Shown here piece after piece: positions 53,370-63,229 of a stretch of 64,000 bases of DNA (its first letter is position 1; every line of letters begins with the position of its first letter). The stretch spans positions 186,001-250,000 of the forward strand of contig JAGQDJ010000629.1 in NCBI GenBank assembly GCA_022885665.1. The letters are read 5' to 3'. Source of the stretch: Triops longicaudatus. Lineage: Eukaryota > Arthropoda > Branchiopoda > Notostraca > Triopsidae. The position numbers and the translations under genes are program-made. The notes under the pieces were generated by a model. It did no database searches and had not been told where the DNA came from. It worked only from the letters and a program-made list of their open reading frames with translations.

Positions 53370-53450
53370 CTTTTTCAATAAGAATCTCTCTGCGGTATAT
53401 TTGTGAGTGTATGTGTATTTCTTCTTTCTTTCTGTTAAAATTTGTCGTAG

Positions 53451-53670
53451 GCTAGAGAAAGTTATCCACTTTCCTTTGTCTTTAAGAACAGTATCTTTAA
53501 GAATCCGACTGCAAGAAAACGTAGGCTACAATGGATGGGGCTACAGGTTGCTCAGCGATGTCACAAAAAAAGTGCGGTTGAAACAGCGTAAAACGGGAAC
53601 ACTGTTGTTATACCAACAACGCAAGCAGACGAGACGACTTTGGGCGCATTATAATCGTATACGCTATTAA
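53451..53670 (+). CDS. candidate 3' terminal exon, small basic protein
   Basis: A pyrimidine-rich acceptor (TTCTTCTTTCTTTCTGTTAAAATTTGTCGTAG, 53419-53450) precedes a frame of 72 codons ending in TAA at 53668, with AATAAA immediately after (53671). The protein end is strongly basic and Tyr-rich (VRLKQRKTGTLLLY, RRLWAHYNRIRY). The frame lacks an ATG after the acceptor, so its start must come from another exon or a trans-spliced leader. Joining it instead to exon 1 of the upstream unit uses a different frame (45 more residues, FKNPTARKRRLQWMG). I recognise no family. Confidence 0.4.
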
Positions 53671-53676
53671 AATAAA
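53671..53676 (+). terminator. polyA signal after the 53451 exon
   Basis: AATAAA directly after the TAA, followed by an AT-rich stretch. Confidence 0.5.
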
Positions 53677-53905
53677 TAATTATTATTATCTTTTATGTGC
53701 TTATATAAAATGAAATAAAATATGTACTAACGACCATAATGTATATTATATGACTTGAACAACATTCATGCATGAAAGAAATCTAGACATGATCAAAAAC
53801 ACAGTACCAAGTCGTCATACAAGACAAGCGTCACAAGTAACATAACCGGTATTTTTCACAAATAAGTTAAATGACATTTAAGACATTGTCAAATGTGTGT
53901 TATAG

Positions 53906-54245
53906 CGTAGTGGGATAAGTCTCGAGCAGAAAACATTGAACTAATGGGTTCGAGTCATGAGGTTGGATTTGTCTATCAAAATTCATTTCCTCTCCTTGCC
54001 CTGCTTCCAATAGCCTACTGGTTCCTTTGGTAGTACGTAGTTCCCAATAAGAATGGAATTACCGATAGCACCACAGGAAGCAGTACGAGGAAGCAGGACA
54101 GGGTATAGGAAAGGGTAAACGAGACCTCGAAAAGCATCATGTTTGTTGACGGTGAAAAATTAGGCTCCGTCCTTAAGCCCTCTTTTTTACCAAGAGCAAG
54201 TTTATGACCCACCTGTGACAAGTTGCATAGGCAACATACCACCCT
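53906..54245 (+). mobile_element. tRNA-derived SINE, copy 1
   Basis: The head has an A box (TAGCGTAGTGG) near 53907-53917 and a B box (GGGTTCGAGTC) near 53947-53957, the internal RNA polymerase III promoter of tRNA genes. The body downstream shares several blocks with copy 2, including AATGGAATTACC and GGAAAGGGTAAACGAGACCTC. It belongs to no SINE superfamily I can name. The 3' end is set approximately where similarity to copy 2 fades. No target-site duplication was identified. Confidence 0.7.
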
Positions 54246-54283
54246 TAATTTTTATGTTTCACAAGCATAATACAATATAAGTG

Positions 54284-54650
54284 ATATGGCCGAGCGGTCT
54301 AAGGCAATGCCTTCGGATCGCAAGGTCATGGGCTCGATTCCCTATGTCTGAGGTTTAGTTTTTCATAGGAAAAATCCTTGACTATACCCAGGCCTGCTTC
54401 CTATAGTACCTGGTATATCCCAATCAAATGGAATTACCAAGAGTACCATTGGAAATAGAATGGGTAGCAGGAAAGGGTGAACGAGACCTCGGAATGCATG
54501 ATGCTGGCATCGTGCATCGCACTTTTTCCCATGTTATTCCTTATGGGATTTCAAACTTTTTGGCTCCTGAGACGCCCTCAGGGCATAACTTCATATTCAA
54601 GCTCAGTTTTCTCGCTTATTTGAAGGGTTAGCGCAATAATTCTTACTGAT
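54284..54650 (+). mobile_element. tRNA-Leu-derived SINE, copy 2
   Basis: The head closely copies the 5' half of tRNA-Leu (ATGGCCGAGCGGTCTAAGGC) and has a B box (GGCTCGATTCC). The anticodon arm and acceptor stem no longer pair, so it is not a working tRNA. The body aligns with copy 1 (AATGGAATTACC, GGAAAGGGTGAACGAGACCTC), although the head is different. Both elements point the same way and lie about 40 bases apart. The right end is approximate. Confidence 0.75.
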
Positions 54651-57600
54651 TCGGAATCCTCACACGGAGAAGAATAAATTCCATATCCCAACTTGCATAT
54701 TCCAATCATTCGGTTAATTGGAGCATGAAGCATAAACTGACTATTTTATTACTGCCTTTTTATACGAAATCTTTTGCATAATTCTTTCGTTTTGCGGGTG
54801 AACGTCTTTCTGGTGCTCACACATTCAAGAGTTTAGCGTTACCTTGAAGAAAATGTAATAATTACAGTACTCTTATCCATTACTTTTCTAGCAATTTGTC
54901 TGCAAGCAGAAGGACCAAATACCAGGCACAGAGCAATTTATTTGATAAAATACATATATACAATAGTGTAACAAGCCAAGTCACATGCTTTCTTGTCAAG
55001 AAAAATCTGAGACAAAAGCAAACAGAAATTTTCAATCCCATCCAATCCTCTAGTTTGTTTTCTTATATACAAGGAAATTTTCCTTTTACTATGAACGCAA
55101 TAATAACAAACTGACCAACCTATTTGGTGGTTGTTCGAAAAGACAAATAAAAATTTTGCCACTTATCGGATTTAAGTTTTTAATACGTCTAATTATCTGA
55201 GTAAACTAAAAAAAAAGTATCTATACAGTTCTCCCTTTCAGACACATTTTATTAACAAAATCTTGGTAACCAAGGTGCCACTGAAGACTTGTGGGTCAAA
55301 ATTGAAAACTTGAATCTGGAGCTGTTTAGAAAGGACATTTTTTTACAGTACAGCATCGTCAGTTGGATAGACTTTTAATAGGTCATACGCGTCATATTTA
55401 TACGTGATTAGAAAACGTCAGTTGAAACTGAAATTATAACGTAAATTCTAGACATGTTTTATCCATGACGCCATTGAAATAACAGCTTGCACGCTCCGCT
55501 CTTGATAGTGAAATTTGCTGTTTGGATACTCAGGAGCACCTGCTTTGGAGAACAAAGGCTAGCTAGCCATTGAGGTTACTTAAATTGCAAGATAGCCAAT
55601 AGTAACTTTGGAAGGGTTGGTAAGCGAAGCTAATTGATTGAGTTTCCACCATGTCAGTCGATCTACTTTCATCTTAGAACAATTATGACAAATAATTGGC
55701 CACCTCATCGCTTTTTTAAAATACAAGACGCCTTTTCTATGCAATACGTAGGGCGTATGAGATTTCTCCGGATCTGGTTCGACTAAACGGTTCAGTCTTA
55801 TGAAAAAAACACTCTATATCAAGATTATCAAGAAATTTCTTCACACTGATCTGTTTTTAGTTGCTCAGGCATTAGTTCCAATTTAATACAAGTCAATAAA
55901 TGCCGAGATGTACGTCGTAGTATTGTGAATGTGGCACTGCCATTCCACCCAGGATCGTAACGAATCTAGACGCTTCTTCAGAACGGTAGTTGGTATGTTC
56001 CAAAGCTGTACATCGTTTGGCAATAGTTACAGCAAGTCTTTTTTCCGAAAAGCATGCTCAAACATTGGATTCACGCTTTTGTGAGCTGCGACTTAGAGGA
56101 CTGGCTGTATTTTCGGAGTTATAAACGACCACATCAGTATCAACCAGAAAGATATCATCAACCATCAATCATTTCTCAGTAGTCAAAATGAAAAGTCCCA
56201 GCAACGCAAAATAAGGAAAGCACATAATTAAATAACCAAACTAAGGGACTATGAAGACAAGCAATCCAAGCTGAAGAGAAAATTCACGATACTGAGACGA
56301 AAGACAAAGACCACGAAGAGGACAAGCGTTGCACCAGCGATGGTAACAAGCGCACAACCCACAAAGACTACCGTTGGCTAATAACTAAAAATCCAGCGAC
56401 AGTTCAAAGCAAAGACTGCTAAAAAGAGAGCACATGATACTGTTGGTTCTGGCTGTTAATTTAGATTGAAACTTACCGGTGCAATGCATCAACGTTTAAT
56501 AGTAAAGAGAAGAAAGTGTAAAATGTTTTGCTTTTGATTAACGGTGGTAAAAATAGTACACAGCTATTCACCTTTTCGTTCGCTTGTCTGCTTTCACCTT
56601 ACATTCTAGAACTTTCACGTAAACTTGCACCGGAACAGGCGAAAGTTAACTTTGAAGTCGACCGATTTGCTTAAGCTGATTTACTTAGAACCGAGCCGAT
56701 GTTGGTCATCGACAAGTCGAACAGAGTTGAAGTCGGTCGTTCTCAAACCTAGTCAAGACGAAGTCGGTCATTGTCGAGTCGAGTCGTACATAACTCGACT
56801 CGGTACGACTCAAGCCGAACAGAGTCCCAGCCTACAAGAATCTTACAAAAACCAAGGTGCGACAGACTGTCCTGTCCTGTGCCAGCTCATCTATGATTCG
56901 TCTAATATTCTTCCTATTCCCCCCGTTACGAGCAACTTCCGCTCCTGGACCAACCGTGACAATTATTCTGCCGCAATTAAAAAAATTCCTTATTTACTTC
57001 CTAAAGTGCAACGTAAGGTTTAGAATGCCAACTGCTCGGATACGCTGGGCATGTCCTTAGAGGACCTACCCAGCAAATAAAATTGTAACGTATAGTACAT
57101 ATGAAAGGACGCAGTATGTGATTGCACAGTTTGGTCAATTCGGAGTTGAAAAACATCTTCTTGCTGTTATAGGCTGCGTTTCCATAGCCATCTTAACACG
57201 TATTACCAATCGAAGTAACATAGATTTCCGTGTTGCTTGGAAACACGTGTTTAGATAACGTAGGCTGTGCTAGGAGGTGCAACTATGTTAAGAACGTAGT
57301 AAGACGTGTTAAGTTAAACCATGACCATGTCGAGCATATTGTCGACAGTTGAAAACTTCAGGGTCGCAGCGAGTCTAAGTTATGGAACGAGCTTACCAGA
57401 GAATTACATGGATGGCAGATGGCAGCAGTAGTACCCATGTACCCAAGTGAAGTACATTTAAAATATCCTGGCCAAAATCTTACGTGACACTAATCTTACG
57501 TGTGCGTTTTATCTTTACGCTTAAACGGCATCATTGTAAACATGGTGAATCGCCTTCAGGAACCGAATGTGTGTGCGATTCTCTTTTGTATACATATATG

Positions 57601-58900
57601 GGATACCATACACGTTAAGTTTGCAAGTCTTCCCTGTTCAAACAACGAATTTTCCCTTACAAACTGGTCCTTCTCTACCCAACTATCGTTTTCACGACAT
57701 AATTTCGCGTATGAAATGCAACTTATTCCTAACTACTCTGACATACGCAGTTTCCCGCTCATTTTACCTTGTTGTTTTGGTAGGGTTGCACTCAAAGCCG
57801 TATGTAGGAGTGGTTTGAACTCCCGAAATGTTTTCTAAATAAGGGGGAATACAAGGGAACGCAAAAATGTCCCGAAAAGTTGCTATGGTAAAACCTCCCC
57901 GCCCCCCACCCCACGAGATGAAATCATGGACCTGATCACACTTGTTTTGTAACGTTCGAACTAATGCGGATTTTGTATCTAATAACAACCACCCGTTTAC
58001 GTTAACAAGTATTTCTGTTTGAACTATTATAAGAGTAAGCAATAGATATCTATCGCTCTCGAGCGAATCTAATAAATATAGAAAGATAATGGTACTACTT
58101 AGTGCACAGCCGATGTCCACTGCGTGGTGTTCGCTCCATGGCCAGCGTGCAATACAAAATTCGGACTTCGTAATTTCTGCGAAGAAGGACAAAAATAAAT
58201 AACTCTGACATCGTAAATTAACAAGAGGGCGCAAATTCGTGCTTCTCAAGTCATAACATCCTACTCAACCGTCCGTTATGGCCCATTTTACAATTTCGGA
58301 AAGCTTCCATGTCTAAGTTCTTAAAAAGCGACGCGCAAATCTTTTTCGTTTTGAACAAGTCGTTTCATTTTAACGACCGTAACTTAAAGGCTACTGGAAA
58401 ACAAAAACAAGATGTTGAAGTCCTGTTAACATCCGGAAGATTTCCATGAAAAACGGCCGAAACAAACAAGGCAACCACTTATTAAGCAACATAAAACCCT
58501 GGTAGCTAAAGGGTAAAAAGAGCTTATTCTCGGTATATTTACCAAAAAGCGCAGCACTCTAAGGACATTGTGTAGGCGTGCCAAAAGCGCCAGGCAGTCT
58601 ACTGAGCAACGACCTTCACCAAATTCTTGACAACCTGTGCGATGTGCAACACTAGAGTCAAGAAAAGCCCAGGTGTTCGCGTGTCCATCGCCAAAACATC
58701 CCAACTAAAGCGCTGCGGGGAAACGGCTTCCATTCCAGCCAAAAACCATTCATTACTACGGGCTTCGTTCTTCCAGGTGCGTTCTTCCTATAGCATCGGA
58801 TCTTCGCACGTGACGTAAATGTAACACAACCTACCAATTTGAACGCCTATTAAAGCATTTTTCTAATTCCACGACTTTTAACACGAGGAACAAAAATGTA
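54651..58900. other. no convincing gene
   Basis: It includes a GAGTCG-rich patch (56640-56830) with an inverted repeat, described separately. A GGCTGCGTTTCCATAG stretch at 57172 resembles the end of a short DNA transposon, but I could not find a matching inverted end. A plus-strand frame near 58627-58780 with a CAMC motif runs to FFQ|GTGCG but has no acceptor or known family. Confidence 0.4.
56640..56830. repeat. degenerate GAGTCG/CGACTC repeat with inverted repeat
   Basis: The motif AGTCG/CGACT recurs many times in both orientations. At its centre CGAGTCGAGT (56775-56784) and ACTCGACTCG (56793-56802) form a perfect 10-base inverted repeat with an 8-base loop. Function unknown. Confidence 0.7.
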
Positions 58901-58903
58901 GAG

Positions 58904-59251
58904 TTACCTTCTCACCATCACTTCATTTCTACGTAACACGTGCATCCCGAGCATTCCACTCGCATTACCCGCATAGTGCGACTTGGCCATTGCAATGCGG
59001 TGGGACAACCTGACACGTTGGACACCCGACCCGTAGGCTGGATCCCCACCACTAGCCTTTGTAAACCTTATTAGGACACTGAAGACATTCCCTATTGTCA
59101 TGCATTGAGAGCAAATGTATTCAGGCAGGCGAAACTTGTTAAGATTTTCAAGAGCCCAAGGGGGAGGGGGTGGGATAAGACCAAAAAGGGAGGTAATAAG
59201 AGGTGGTTCCAATAAGGAAGGGTCAACAGGTCTCTTTTCTTTTCGTCCCAT
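58904..59251 (-). CDS. uncertain 115-codon frame
   Basis: On the minus strand an ATG at 59251 opens MGRKEKRPVDPSLLEPP, then a proline run (IPPPPPWALENLNK) and a Gly/Arg-rich second half, ending in TAA. A second minus-strand frame across the middle shows paired cysteines (CLQCPNK, GCPTCQ) interrupted by stops, so this could be a decayed gene read in the wrong frame. No family is recognised and no polyA signal was found close by. Confidence 0.2.
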   Translation of the reverse strand: MGRKEKRPVDPSLLEPPLITSLFGLIPPPPPWALENLNKFRLPEYICSQCMTIGNVFSVLIRFTKASGGDPAYGSGVQRVRLSHRIAMAKSHYAGNASGMLGMHVLRRNEVMVRR

Positions 59252-60027
59252 TATCTTGACCGTTGGCCAGTCGGGTTTGGAAAGCCCTCTTTACTACTTT
59301 ACATATACCCAAGTTTTTCCTCCTCCTCATCCCTTAAAACTAAACCGTCCCCCTTCATTAGTTGCCTCTATCAGCATCTGCAGGTTTTTCGGCTTAGCTT
59401 AACAGGTCGAGTTGACTCTCTCAAGCTTTCGTTTCTAACCTTTTCTTTCATTCCCAGTTGTATTCCCAACTGTAGTAGTTGGCTTTGCTGTAAGAGTGTG
59501 AAGGTGCCATGCGTGCAATGCACCGTTCATCTATTCGGGAAATTAGCGAAAAGTGGCTCACCAACACACCATAATTCTTGTGTCGAAAGCCACAGTTCAT
59601 AACATTCTCAAGTTTCTAGCCCGTGAATGGATGAAGTTAACCTTGGATTAACATCAGTAGCTGCAAGCTTGCTTACCGGATTACTGAAGTAGCGTACTAG
59701 TACCAAATCCGTGAATACTTTTTACACAAAGTGTTGCGTGGGTATAAACTCATCTACGGTTGCCAAGTGAAAGTCCAAGCCTGTTTTACATACAAAGTTT
59801 CTTTTTGTGGTTTATCAACCTCTTGACAAGGTTTGAAAATTATAAATTCATTTATAAAGCCCAAAGTTTTCCGTTCGTGTGTGAGTATTGTGAGTAGTAC
59901 ACAGAAATACACAGAAAAACCTGTTCGTGAAAAATTTTAAGCCGTTAAAGAAGGCAAAAGAGGGGGTATTTTGATCCCTGTGCCTCCCTATCGATCTAGA
60001 CCCAACTTGAAGAGGGGAGACACTGTG

Positions 60028-60035
60028 TATATAAA
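60028..60035 (+). promoter_or_regulatory. TATA box
   Basis: TATATAAA in a context otherwise not AT-rich, 272 bases before a plausible first ATG at 60307. A start site about 30 bases downstream (near 60060) would give a leader of about 250 bases. Confidence 0.45.
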
Positions 60036-60306
60036 CAGCCCTACGCACATTGCGGCAAGGATTCCTGCCATCAATCGGTCCTTCTTTTAAAACAAAAAGG
60101 GATTGTTGGGGAAAATGGGGCCCTCTTCAAATGTGATGTGAAAGTTAGCGAACCTCCTTGAATTTCAGGGCCCAGAAGCCGAGGAAGCTTCTGCGGTGTG
60201 TGCGAGTGTTACGTTGGTGCGTACGTGCGTATGAAGGCGCCGCAGAAGGCAACGTAACTCTCCGGCCGTAAAATAAAAAAGTCAAGATTATTGGCGAGTC
60301 ACGGTT

Positions 60307-60966
60307 ATGGTGCAGGCCAAACATCATGTGGATGGTCATCACGCCTACCTGCAGCCTAACAGCTCACGCGTTCCTGACATTAAGGGTAAGACAGGTGTTT
60401 TTTCTCGTTTTATATCACACACAGAGTTCTTTTTACATGTATGTCTCCTACATTACGTTGTATATCGGTACAACGAAACGGTCCCTAGCTAGCGAAACCT
60501 CGCAGCTATTTGAATATGGATGCCATGTGTTGACTCAGGTGTGCGCGCCCATGCTTTGCATGCTCATTAGCACCCGGGTGCTCAGCTCTTCTGTTCTTTT
60601 CTTTCCTTATACCCATTCTCCATTTTTTTTCGCCGGGTCTTGATCTCTCCAATCCCCGGGACTGGATTGCTGTCTTGTCTATCTCTCTGGCTCTTTCTCT
60701 TGAACTACGGCTTCGCCTTCAGGTTTTTCAAACCGCCACAGGTGGTACACAGGTGTGCGCAAACCAGCCTGAGCCAAAAAGTGTACGTACCATGGCTTCT
60801 TCTTAGGCCATCCTGTTCTTCTCATTCTCCTCATTCTTGTGTTCTTGGCGCGCGGGGAAAGAAAAGGAAGAAGCCCCAAGAAAAACCGTGACGGGTTACT
60901 TGAAGGATGCCGTGTCACGGTTTTACACGATGCGAGGTGCGAGGGCGAGGCCAACTACAGATCCAG
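60307..60966 (+). CDS. candidate 5' exons of an unknown gene
   Basis: The first exon is 60307-60385, from the ATG (MVQAKHHVDGHHAYLQPNSS) to a strong donor (AAGG|GTAAGA). Phase-compatible continuations are 60742-60782 (acceptor CCGCCACAG, donor GTACGT; TQVCANQPEPKS) and 60867-60966 (KTVTGYLKDAVSRFY, donor GTGTCT). Joined, they give about 73 residues without a stop, and the gene would continue to the right. The first exon has the best support because it follows a TATA box and ends in a consensus donor. The later two are phase-guided guesses, and the third has a poorly placed pyrimidine tract. No known family is recognised. Confidence 0.32.
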
Positions 60967-60969
60967 GTG

Positions 60970-62950
60970 TCTTGGCCAGGTGCACACATCGTGCTAAAGG
61001 TAGCTCTTTCTATCGCTTCACAACTCCCTAGAAAACCTGCAGCGAAGCCTTACCTTGTGGTCCAAACACTTGATTAAAGCTTTTTTTGTTTTCCGTTTTT
61101 ACCTGAAAAGCTCCGTGGAGCCCCAAACAAAACGGACGGTTAAGGGGGAGGTTAGGGAAACGAAAAAAAGAGAAATTGATTTTTGATAGCCACGAATTGA
61201 GGATACATGACGCGTCAACTTTTTCAAACTTGTAATACCGTTGCGCCCGGTTTTCAGAAAAACTTTTACGTCAATCGGTACGCTTTGGCAAGATGTTTCC
61301 AGTACTTTGCCAGGGATGGCGGTACCGGTTCGGGTCATTAATCACGCTACAAGTTAAGCGAGCTGCTCCATTCTTCAGGTGTCAACATAAAGGCCCCAGA
61401 GAGTTTTCTTTTAAGTTAAGCCCAACAAACTTTTTCGCGAGGATGATGATGGCCCATGTTGAAGAGGATTGGGGAGATTTGGCAGAAAGGGGAGATGAGG
61501 GGGACACCTGTTGCACATCTTGAGTGGGATAGAGCAAGTGTGTCCGTGTAGTGGCTAGAGGCTGCACACCTGGACACTTTAAGAAACACAAGCAGCGCAA
61601 GCGCCCGGGCCAAAGCAGCCCACGCCATTCCATACTGACAGCGACAGCTCAGGGTCCACCGAAAACCAGCTTCCTTGCCCATTTGCCAAATACCTGTCAT
61701 AGAAAAAAGGAACGAGAAGGTAGAAAAAAGACGGGAAGATAGATTTTTTTACTCCTTCTTATCAGCTCTGAAACTCTGCGCGCACTCAAGAGTTATCTCT
61801 AGAAAAAAGGCAAAGACATAAAAACTCGCCCTAGCAATTATAACTCTCCTCAAATTGTCGGTCTCAACAGTCAAGACAAGTTCAGAGTGTTGCGTGTCAT
61901 TGAGTCGTAAAACCACTCTCCACGCCCTTCGAATTCTTCCTCTTTTTTTCTCATTTCTTCGTTTTGAAATCTCTCGCTCAGTTTAACACAACTTCTAACG
62001 AGAAAAGACACAATATAGAACCCTTTTTCACTTAGGAAACTGCGTAGTAGTTACAGATGTCATTACGAATACTGGCAAGGGAGGCTTTGTACTTTTGAGT
62101 CTGCTGGTGTGCGAAATCCCCAGTTTAAAATGTCAACTACTTTTTTTTCAAACCAATACGGTAGGAAAAACCCAAAGGACATAGTTTCTATTTGTCTGTT
62201 TATCACAACATCTTCAAAAATGTATAAAAGAACTGCGATACCGTGGTAAACAACTAGTATAAAAGCTAGCTCCAAAATATCGAATGGCATTAAAGACAAC
62301 TTAACCAAATTTGAAAGCGAAAAGCTTCAAACAGGTTTAAAACGGATCCCCACGCCAGAAAAATCTGCTTTTTACCAGCAAAGCTTTAGATTTCGGAGGT
62401 TTGTAGCTACAGTAGACTGTTTATAGGCAGAAGCCAGAGCTTTCAACGCAGACTAATTGCACGTTCAGTCAAAATAAAACGCTGGAAATGTAATCAAACC
62501 TCTTAAATATGATTAATCTGTTAAGATTCCCATCTTAACATGAGCATGGTATCCAAAGGCGGATTCCCTTTGTCCCCGACGATGCTTTCATGCGAATTAC
62601 GGGAGTGACGTCTTGGTCATTGCTAGCCACCTTCATGGTGCTTAACAGCATTTCTCATTTCTTCAATGAACTCTGGATTCCCATAGCACGGCTTACACTT
62701 CTACGCATATTGTTTTGACTTTGCCTCTACCGAAAGTTGATAGTGCTATCTTGATCAAGCGCACACCGTTGCTCTCTAGACAGGTGTACCCTGTACGAAA
62801 CACTTGTTATACCGAAAAGTTAGTTTCAACCCAGAAGACCTTTCCAAGTGCCTAGGACAGTTTTAAGGAACACATTTAGGAGTACGGACAGAAACTTTTT
62901 ATCTTACATGCATAATTGACTTTCAAGTGCGTTTATGGATATGTGTATGT
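60970..62950. other. no assigned gene
   Basis: A frame near 61443-61523 (MMMAHVEEDWGDLAERGDEG) and another at 61551-61742 (basic, KKHKQRKRPGQSSPRH) might be exons of the gene starting at 60307, but I could not connect them by phase and splice sites. The rest shows no signal I can support. Confidence 0.35.
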
Positions 62951-62957
62951 GGGTTGG

Positions 62958-63224
62958 TTAGGCATGCCCGTGACCTCTGACCCTGCATTCCCAGGTGTTC
63001 TCTCCATGGGTTTGGTTGCCCATTGTAGTGTCCCCTTGGGGCCGCACAACACCTGGGCAGCATCTTTCTCTCTCACTACCAGAACTGTCTTCAAACTCTC
63101 TATCTGGAGAGCTCCTTTTTCTTCTCCGGGATACGGATGGTGTGCCCATCAAGGTAAAAGAAAACGGCACGGCAGACTCCCTGCTGGGCCTGGCGGCAAG
63201 CAGTCTGCCCAGTGCAGCATTCAC
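62958..63224 (-). CDS. candidate minus-strand exon, unknown protein
   Basis: On the minus strand a strong acceptor (TATTTCTTTTCTTGTCTCTTCACAG) ends at plus coordinate 63225 and leads into 88 open codons to TAA at 62958: ALGRLLAARPSRESAV, then an Arg/Ser/acidic stretch (RRRKRSSPDREFEDSS). The plus strand is also open here (LFLLRDTDGVPIKVKENG) with its own possible splice sites, so strand is uncertain. The GC content is clearly above the window average. No family is recognised. Confidence 0.28.
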   Translation of the reverse strand: MNAALGRLLAARPSRESAVPFSFTLMGTPSVSRRRKRSSPDREFEDSSGSERERCCPGVVRPQGDTTMGNQTHGENTWECRVRGHGHA

Positions 63225-63229
63225 CTGTG

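Noticed and set aside
54284..54360. Working tRNA-Leu gene
   Set aside because: The 5' half matches, but the acceptor and anticodon arms do not pair, and it is followed by the SINE body.
57500..57838. 112-codon plus-strand frame
   Set aside because: It has no recognisable motif, has an AT-rich composition and overlaps another open frame equally well.
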